Below, in pieces: positions 59,007 through 64,000 of a DNA stretch of 64,000 nt. The notes under the pieces were generated by a model, which saw only the letters and a program-made list of their open reading frames with translations, ran no database searches and was not told the origin of the DNA. The DNA lies in NCBI GenBank assembly GCA_965229885.1, contig CBDDJX010000003.1, positions 372,001-436,000 on the forward strand. Direction: 5' to 3'. Source of the DNA: DATLLJ01 sp965229885. Lineage in GTDB: Bacteria; Acidobacteriota; Vicinamibacteria; Vicinamibacterales; CAVVIG01. The translations under genes and the position numbers were made by a program. Positions within the stretch are counted from its first letter, which is position 1. Every line of letters starts with the position of its first letter.

Positions 59007-60314
59007 ATGCGGATTCTTTCCATTACTGCCGGCGCCGCGGGGATGTATTGCGGGAGCTGCTTTCGCGACAACGCGCTGGCGGCGGAGCTCGTCGCGCGCG
59101 GTCACGACGTCACGCTCGTCCCGATCTACACGCCGACACGGACCGACGAGCCGAACGTCAGTCGCCATCGCGTCCTGTTTGGCGGCATCAGCGTCTACCT
59201 GCAGCAGCACCTGGCGCTGTTTCGCAGGACGCCGCGCGTGCTGGATCGGCTGTGGGACTCGCCGGTCGTCATCCTGGCGTTCGCGAGCCGTGGAGTATCC
59301 ACGGATGCGCGGCTGCTCGGGGACATGACGATTTCGATGCTGCAGGGCGATCGGGGTGTGCTGCGGAAGGAATTCGAGAAGCTCGTCGACTGGATCCGCG
59401 CCGAGCCGCTCCCAGATGTCATCAATCTGCCCAATTCGCTGCTCATCGCGCTCGCCGAGCCGCTGCGGAACACCCTGAAGCGTCCCGTATTCTGCACGCT
59501 GCAGGGGGAAGACCTCTTTCTGAACGGACTTGCGGCGCCGTACCGTGAGCAGGCGATCGCCTTGATCCGGCAGCAGACGCCGAGCGTCGACCGCTTCCTG
59601 GCGGTCAGCGAGTATTGCGCGACGTTCATGTCGGAGCTCCTGGATATTCCGCGCACGCGGATGTCCGTCGTACCTCTGGGCATCAATATGGATGGCTACG
59701 AGCCGCGCCGGCCAAGCCGCGACAAGTTCTCGGTCGGCTATTTCGCGCGGGTCACCCCCGAGAAAGGGCTGCACGTGCTCGCCGAGGCATACGTCCGGTT
59801 CCGCAGCCGCATTGGTAGCGCGCGGGCGCGGCTTGCCGCGGCCGGTTACATGGCGCCGGTCCACGCGGCGTACCTGAGCGACGTGCGCCGGATCCTCGAC
59901 ATGGCGGGGCTGGCGGACGAGTTTTCCTACGGCGGCGCGCTCGACCGACCCGGCAAGCTCGCCTTTTTGCGCGAACTGGACCTTCTTTCCGTGCCGGCGA
60001 CCTATGACGAGCCCAAAGGGATGTTCCTCCTGGAAGCGATGGCAGGCGGCGTGCCGGTCGTGCAGCCGCGCCGCGGCGGCTTCACCGAAATCGTCGAGAA
60101 GACCGGCGGCGGTCTGCTCGTCGATCCCGACGATCCCGGCGGTCTCGCCGAGGGCCTCTACGCGCTGTGGAGCGACCCGTCGAGGAGGGAGACCCTGGGA
60201 ACGCGCGGATTCCACGGCGTCCGCGCCCACTACACGATCGCGCAGTCGGCCAGCCGCCTGCTCGACGTCTACAACGCGGTGCTGACGAGCGAGTCGTCTC
60301 TGAGCGTGGCCTGA
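59007..60314 (+). CDS. Glycosyltransferase family 4
   Basis: A 435-residue GT-B protein. The N terminus ILSITAGAAGMYCGSCFRDN is the glycine-rich acceptor domain loop, VSEYCATFMSELLDIPRTRM and VVPLGINMDGYEP link the two domains, and the C-terminal donor domain has VGYFARVTPEKGLHVLAEAY and PKGMFLLEAMAGGVPVVQP (E-x7-E). It would transfer a sugar from a nucleotide or lipid donor to an unknown acceptor. It forms an operon with the acyl-activation pair and the ATPase. Confidence 0.83.
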   Translation: MRILSITAGAAGMYCGSCFRDNALAAELVARGHDVTLVPIYTPTRTDEPNVSRHRVLFGGISVYLQQHLALFRRTPRVLDRLWDSPVVILAFASRGVSTDARLLGDMTISMLQGDRGVLRKEFEKLVDWIRAEPLPDVINLPNSLLIALAEPLRNTLKRPVFCTLQGEDLFLNGLAAPYREQAIALIRQQTPSVDRFLAVSEYCATFMSELLDIPRTRMSVVPLGINMDGYEPRRPSRDKFSVGYFARVTPEKGLHVLAEAYVRFRSRIGSARARLAAAGYMAPVHAAYLSDVRRILDMAGLADEFSYGGALDRPGKLAFLRELDLLSVPATYDEPKGMFLLEAMAGGVPVVQPRRGGFTEIVEKTGGGLLVDPDDPGGLAEGLYALWSDPSRRETLGTRGFHGVRAHYTIAQSASRLLDVYNAVLTSESSLSVA

Positions 60315-60319
60315 AGCCT

Positions 60320-61012
60320 GTGCTGGAAGTCTCGAACGTCAGCAAGGACTATCCCACGCCGCGCGGTCCGTTGACCGTGCTCTCCGACGTCTCCTTCGCG
60401 CTGTCCCCCGGCGAGGCGGCGGCGATCACGGGGCCGTCGGGCAGTGGCAAGAGCTCGCTGCTGTACGTGCTTGGCGCGCTCGAGCCTCCCTCCGCGGGCC
60501 GCTTCACCCTGGACGGCCGCAACCCGTTCGCGCTCGGCCCCTCGGATCTCGCGGACTTTCGCAACCAGGAGCTCGGCTTCGTGTTTCAGGACCACTGCCT
60601 GCTGCCGCAGTGCTCGGTGCTCGAGAACGTCCTAGTGCCGACACTGGTGGCCGGCCGCAATGACGGGGATCCTATCGACGACCCGGCGGCGCGGGCCCGA
60701 TCGCTCATCGAACAGGTCGGCCTCGGCGATCGCATCGATCACCGGCCCGGTGAGTTGTCGGGAGGGGAGAAGCAGCGCGTGGCGATTGCGCGCGCGCTCA
60801 TTCGGCGGCCGCGACTTGTGCTCTGCGACGAGCCGACCGGAAATCTCGATCAGGCGTCGGCGTCCGCGGTCGCTGCGCTCCTGATGGATCTCCACCGGCG
60901 GCAGCAGAACATTCTGATCGTCGTCACACACAGCGCGTGCCTCGCGGCGGAGTTTCCGATCCGCTTCGAGATTGCGAACAAGCGTCTGACTCGCGTGTCG
61001 CCGACGGTATAG
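60320..61012 (+). CDS. ABC transporter ATP-binding protein (LolD/MacB type)
   Basis: A 230-residue ATPase with a GTG start 5 bp after the glycosyltransferase stop. Walker A GPSGSGKSSLLYVL, Q-loop FVFQDHCLLPQCSVLENVL, signature LSGGEKQRVAIARAL, Walker B LVLCDEPTGNLD and the H-loop VVTHS are complete. The DEPTGNLD form is typical of LolD/MacB/FtsE partners of FtsX-type permeases. No permease follows; the only FtsX-type one is 36 kb upstream in this window (20680-24084). Confidence 0.9.
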   Translation: MLEVSNVSKDYPTPRGPLTVLSDVSFALSPGEAAAITGPSGSGKSSLLYVLGALEPPSAGRFTLDGRNPFALGPSDLADFRNQELGFVFQDHCLLPQCSVLENVLVPTLVAGRNDGDPIDDPAARARSLIEQVGLGDRIDHRPGELSGGEKQRVAIARALIRRPRLVLCDEPTGNLDQASASAVAALLMDLHRRQQNILIVVTHSACLAAEFPIRFEIANKRLTRVSPTV

Positions 61013-61109
61013 TGATGGTGCGGGCGCAGGTGAGTGCCAGGAACGCCGTCGTACACGAACTTGTTGCCGACCGGCTCCCGTGGGTTGTGCTGGCGATCAA
61101 GAAACTGCT

Positions 61110-61559
61110 TCAGGCCGTCGGCCTGAAGCAGAGCACCAGGCCCGCGCCGATCGACGCCAGCGCGAACCCGACGTACAGCAGCGGATTGATGGCCGCCTTC
61201 GGCGGATGGATCGCCATCGACACCAGCACGTTGACGATCGGCGCCCCGCCGAAGACGAGCGGCATGACGTAGACCGGGAGGCCGCCGAACCTGAACGACC
61301 AGATGATGCAGGCCGCGCCGAGCGCGCCGAGCGCACCCGCGATCGTCGCGGTCACGAGGCCCGTCGTGTTGAAGCCCGATAGGTTGCCTTGCGCGCCGAG
61401 GCTCACCACCGGAACGATGACGCCGATCAGGAAGTAGGCAATCCCGACGCAGAGGAGCGCCTTCAACGGGTTGCCGAGCTGTGTTTGGCCCTGGTGCAGC
61501 AAAGCGCCGTAGGCGCCCCACGACACGACGGCTCCCGCCACGAAGATTACCCATCCCAT
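61110..61559 (-). CDS. Multi-pass membrane protein of unknown family
   Basis: A 149-residue protein starting MGWVIFVAGAVVSWGAYGAL behind a GAGG at 8 nt. Four or five hydrophobic helices are visible (ALLCVGIAYFLIGVIVPVVS, TATIAGALGALGAACIIWSF, YVMPLVFGGAPIVNVLVSMA, LYVGFALASIGAGLVLCF), an arrangement like half of a drug/metabolite-type transporter, but no family is confirmed. A deleted copy lies at 27660-27805. An upstream start at 61598 is possible. It is convergent with the ATPase and divergent from the radical SAM gene. Confidence 0.7.
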   Translation of the reverse strand: MGWVIFVAGAVVSWGAYGALLHQGQTQLGNPLKALLCVGIAYFLIGVIVPVVSLGAQGNLSGFNTTGLVTATIAGALGALGAACIIWSFRFGGLPVYVMPLVFGGAPIVNVLVSMAIHPPKAAINPLLYVGFALASIGAGLVLCFRPTA

Positions 61560-61674
61560 ACGTTTAGGCCTCGCTTGTCCGGTCATTGCAAACAGCACCT
61601 GCGAGAATATGGCAGGGCACTCGGAAGTATGTCAAACGGGCACCGTGCGGTAGACTGAACGCACAGGATTCATC

Positions 61675-63015
61675 GTGACCGATCGCTTGCCGATGGCCGT
61701 CGAGGAGCAGACCGAGGTTGGCAGTTACTTCGTTGCCACGTACCCGCCGTTCTCCGTGTGGAAGAAGGAGAACGTCGCGCGCGAGGCAAGGCCGGCGCTG
61801 CACTCGCCACCCGAGGCGGACGTGCCGCTTGGCGTATACCTCCATATCCCTTTTTGCCGGAAGCGCTGCCACTTCTGTTACTTCCGCGTGTACACGGACA
61901 AGAACGCGCAGGAGGTCAACGAGTATCTCGACGTGCTGGCGCGCGAGTGGGAGTTCTACACGCAGTTGCCGGCGATCGCCGGGCGGCGGGTGAACTTCGT
62001 GTATTTCGGCGGCGGCACCCCGTCGTTTCTGTCCACCCGTCAGCTCGAAGAGCTGGTCACCCGTTTGAGTGCGGCCACGCCGTGGCGCGACGCCGAAGAA
62101 ATCACGTTCGAGTGCGAGCCTGGCACGCTCACCGCACCCAAGCTGGCCGCCATCCGCCGAATGGGAGTGACGCGTCTCAGCCTCGGCGTCGAGAACTTCA
62201 GCGACCGGATCCTCGAGCTGAACGGGCGGGCGCACAGGTCACCGGAGATCTTCACCGCGTACAATCAGGCGCGCGCGCTCGGCTTCCCGCAGATCAACAT
62301 CGACCTGATTGCGGGCATGCTCGGCGAGACCGAGGAGAACTGGCTCGAGTCGGTCGAGAAGACCGTAGCGCTCCAGCCGGACAGCGTCACCATCTACCAG
62401 ATGGAGCTGCCCTTCAACACGACGATCAGCGGCGACCTGCTGCACAAGACCGGGCAGTTCAAGGATCCGGTGGCGAGCTGGCCGACCAAACGGCGCTGGA
62501 CCCAGCAGGCGTTCGAGGCGCTCGAAGCCGCCGGCTACCACATCGGCAGCGCGTATACCGCGACCAAGGATCCCTCGCGCTCACGCTTCGTGTACCGCGA
62601 CCGACTGTGGCAGGGCGCCGACATGGCGGGTCTTGGCGTGGCGTCGTTCGGCCACATCAACGGCGTGCACATGCAGAACCTCGACACCTGGGAAACGTAC
62701 AGCGCCGCCATTCGCGCCGGCGAGATCCCGCTCAGCCGCGCGTACAGGCCCACCGGCGAGGAGCGGATGATTCGCGAGCTCGTCCTGCAGCTCAAGCTCG
62801 GGTCGGTCAAGCCCACGTACTTCCGCAACAAGTATGGCGTGAATATTCTCGAGCGCTTCCACGATCCGCTCGAGACTCTGGCTGCCGAGGGCTATCTCAA
62901 CGCCGTCACCGATGATGACGATATTGTCGCCCTGTCGCGACAAGGTCTGTTGCGCGTCGACGTGCTGCTCCGGCGGTTCTTCCTGCCCGAGCACGCCGAC
63001 ATCCGCTACACCTGA
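61675..63015 (+). CDS. HemW-like radical SAM protein
   Basis: A 446-residue radical SAM enzyme from a GTG. The cluster motif is YLHIPFCRKRCHFCYFRVYT (CxxxCxxC followed by Tyr/Phe), then FVYFGGGTPSFLSTRQLEEL and ITFECEPGTL, G-V-T-R-L-S-L-G-V-E and QINIDLIAGMLGET, all shared with HemW/HemN-type proteins. True HemW is a heme chaperone; the Phe-Cys-Tyr in the motif and the neighbouring acyl-type genes leave a different biosynthetic role open. The C-terminal HemN domain begins near residue 365. Confidence 0.83.
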   Translation: MTDRLPMAVEEQTEVGSYFVATYPPFSVWKKENVAREARPALHSPPEADVPLGVYLHIPFCRKRCHFCYFRVYTDKNAQEVNEYLDVLAREWEFYTQLPAIAGRRVNFVYFGGGTPSFLSTRQLEELVTRLSAATPWRDAEEITFECEPGTLTAPKLAAIRRMGVTRLSLGVENFSDRILELNGRAHRSPEIFTAYNQARALGFPQINIDLIAGMLGETEENWLESVEKTVALQPDSVTIYQMELPFNTTISGDLLHKTGQFKDPVASWPTKRRWTQQAFEALEAAGYHIGSAYTATKDPSRSRFVYRDRLWQGADMAGLGVASFGHINGVHMQNLDTWETYSAAIRAGEIPLSRAYRPTGEERMIRELVLQLKLGSVKPTYFRNKYGVNILERFHDPLETLAAEGYLNAVTDDDDIVALSRQGLLRVDVLLRRFFLPEHADIRYT

Positions 63016-63026
63016 TCGCCCCGCCG

Positions 63027-63614
63027 ATGCCGTCCACGCGCCCAGTTCTGCGCCTCCAGCCGCCGGCCGCCCGCGCGGCCGCCTTGAGCAACGGGTTCCT
63101 GTACCCGCTCGACGTCCTCTATACGCAGGCGGGCATCGCGCCGCCAGTTGCGAAGAAGATCTCCAGCGCCCGCGTCCCGCCGCCGTACGACGGGCTCCTC
63201 GTGCACGAGGAAGACATGACGCTGACTCTGGAGCGGCACTGCGGCGGGCGTATCGCGGTCCGCGTGCTGTCGAGCGCGCTCAAAGGACAGTCGTATTTCC
63301 GCCGCGTGCTACTGGTCCAGGAGTCCTCCGGACGCCCGCTGGCGATGGGGGCCGTCAGGATCAGACTCGACGTTCTCGGCGCCAGAAACCGCGCGAAAAT
63401 TCTGCGGCAGCGCGAGCCGGTCGGCCGGATCCTGCGCGACGGCGGCGTCGACTTCCTCAGCCGGCCGACGGCCTTCTTCGAGGTGAGGCCGAACGCCGAG
63501 ATGATGGGTGTTTTCTGGATGCCGGGGTCGCGTGCCCTGTACGGCCGTCGAACCCACGTGACCCTCGCTGGTGTCAGGATTGGAGATATTGTCGAAATCC
63601 TCCCGCTGGTCTGA
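63027..63614 (+). CDS. Chorismate-lyase-like (UbiC fold) protein
   Basis: A 195-residue protein. YFRRVLLVQESSGRPLAMGA followed by VRIRLDVLG, EPVGRILRDGGVDFLSRPTA and RRTHVTLAGVRIGDIVEILP resembles the chorismate pyruvate-lyase/UTRA fold (R-R-x-x-x-L, PLG-x-x-L, VVE-I-L-P). It would release an aromatic acid from chorismate or be a related ligand-binding protein; key catalytic residues cannot be confirmed by eye. It starts 11 bp after the radical SAM stop and overlaps the thioesterase start. Confidence 0.55.
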   Translation: MPSTRPVLRLQPPAARAAALSNGFLYPLDVLYTQAGIAPPVAKKISSARVPPPYDGLLVHEEDMTLTLERHCGGRIAVRVLSSALKGQSYFRRVLLVQESSGRPLAMGAVRIRLDVLGARNRAKILRQREPVGRILRDGGVDFLSRPTAFFEVRPNAEMMGVFWMPGSRALYGRRTHVTLAGVRIGDIVEILPLV

Positions 63615-64000
63615 ACACCGGCACCAGCGCCGAGTCCAGTTCCACGAAGTTGATGGGGCAGGCATCGTGCACTTCAGCTGGTTCTTCCGCTATATGGAAG
63701 AGGCGGAGCACGCCCTGTGGCGCGCGGCCGGGCTCAGCATCGCGCCGCCCGGATTGGACATCGGCTTTCCACGCGTCTCGGTCTCGTGCGACTTCCACCG
63801 GCCGTTGCGCTTCGAGGAGGAGTTCGACGTGCACATCCGCGTGGCGGCAATCACGGAGAAGACGATGCGCTACACGTGTCTCCTGACGCGTGCCGGAGAG
63901 CGGATCGCCACGGGTACGATGACGACGGCGTGCGTGAGCAAGCGGCCGGACCAGCCGATGAAGGCCGTCCACATTCCTCCCGAGATCGCCTCGCGATTCG
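63589..64000 (+). CDS. Hotdog acyl-CoA thioesterase (4HBT/YbgC-like), 3' end outside window
   Basis: At least 137 residues from a TTG inside the preceding gene. VQFHEVDGAGIVHFSWFFRY is the 4HBT signature (F-x-E-x-D-x-x-G-x-V-H-x-x-x-F-F), with the catalytic Asp, then MEEAEHALWRAAG, FPRVSVSCDFHRPLRFEEEF and TRAGERIATGTMTTACV. It should hydrolyse an acyl- or aryl-CoA/ACP thioester. With the chorismate-lyase-like gene it suggests aromatic acyl metabolism. The frame is open to the window end. Confidence 0.8.
   Translation, partial: MSKSSRWSEHRHQRRVQFHEVDGAGIVHFSWFFRYMEEAEHALWRAAGLSIAPPGLDIGFPRVSVSCDFHRPLRFEEEFDVHIRVAAITEKTMRYTCLLTRAGERIATGTMTTACVSKRPDQPMKAVHIPPEIASRF

Noticed and set aside
58056..60230. 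724-codon minus-strand open frame
   Set aside because: It is antisense to the reductase and glycosyltransferase genes and shows no recognisable domain.
1..64000. tRNA, rRNA or tmRNA genes
   Set aside because: No T-loop GTTCRAATC within a cloverleaf context and no rRNA-like sequence was seen on reading; an automated covariance search was not possible here.

Overview
The window is GC-rich, densely coding bacterial DNA. It most resembles an uncultured soil or sediment acidobacterium, probably of the Vicinamibacteria. That placement is inferred from gene content: an Acidobacteria-type VWFA-domain protein, an M49-like peptidase, DUF1015 next to serC, and a large set of PQQ-like beta-propeller proteins. 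No rRNA, tRNA, CRISPR array or replication origin was seen.

Layout. 1-18 kb is ordinary chromosomal backbone: VWFA protein, OmpA-like lipoprotein, ACT protein, SDR, MTHFR-like protein, beta-CASP nuclease, M49 peptidase, aminotransferase, malQ, DUF1015, serC, desaturase, poly(A)-polymerase-like enzyme, DinB and polA. Two of these (the OmpA-like gene and the nuclease) are split by a single extra base, so either the assembly carries indels or the genes are decaying. 18-40 kb holds a lipoprotein, a PLP decarboxylase, a giant FtsX-type permease and nine PQQ-like propeller genes, interrupted by a VapBC-like toxin-antitoxin pair and two gene fragments, and closed by an iron-type alcohol dehydrogenase. 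A tenth propeller gene lies at 50.4 kb.

40.5-49.5 kb reads as a decayed chromosomal integron, and it is the most notable part of the window. It has a broken IntI-type integrase remnant whose 3' end faces the array, a candidate attI-side core site, and co-oriented small genes (VOC, RelE/Phd, MOSC, SRPBCC, DUF3303, FAD monooxygenase remnant). Two complete attC sites and three attC halves punctuate them. In every cassette where both ends survive, the R'' box is the exact complement of the core that opens that cassette. Two IS3-family elements and an IS481-family element with a 630-bp tandem duplication have invaded, each next to an attC.

49.5-53.2 kb is a scar zone: a membrane protein, an internally deleted copy of the downstream MFS gene, a propeller gene, MazEF and an IS91-type fragment. 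53-64 kb returns to backbone: an MFS transporter, a DUF3311/sodium-solute symporter pair, an acyl-activating enzyme plus aldehyde-dehydrogenase-type reductase with a glycosyltransferase and an ABC ATPase, then a HemW-like radical SAM protein with a chorismate-lyase-like protein and a hotdog thioesterase running off the window. The lone ATPase at 60 kb and the lone permease at 20.7 kb could be separated partners.
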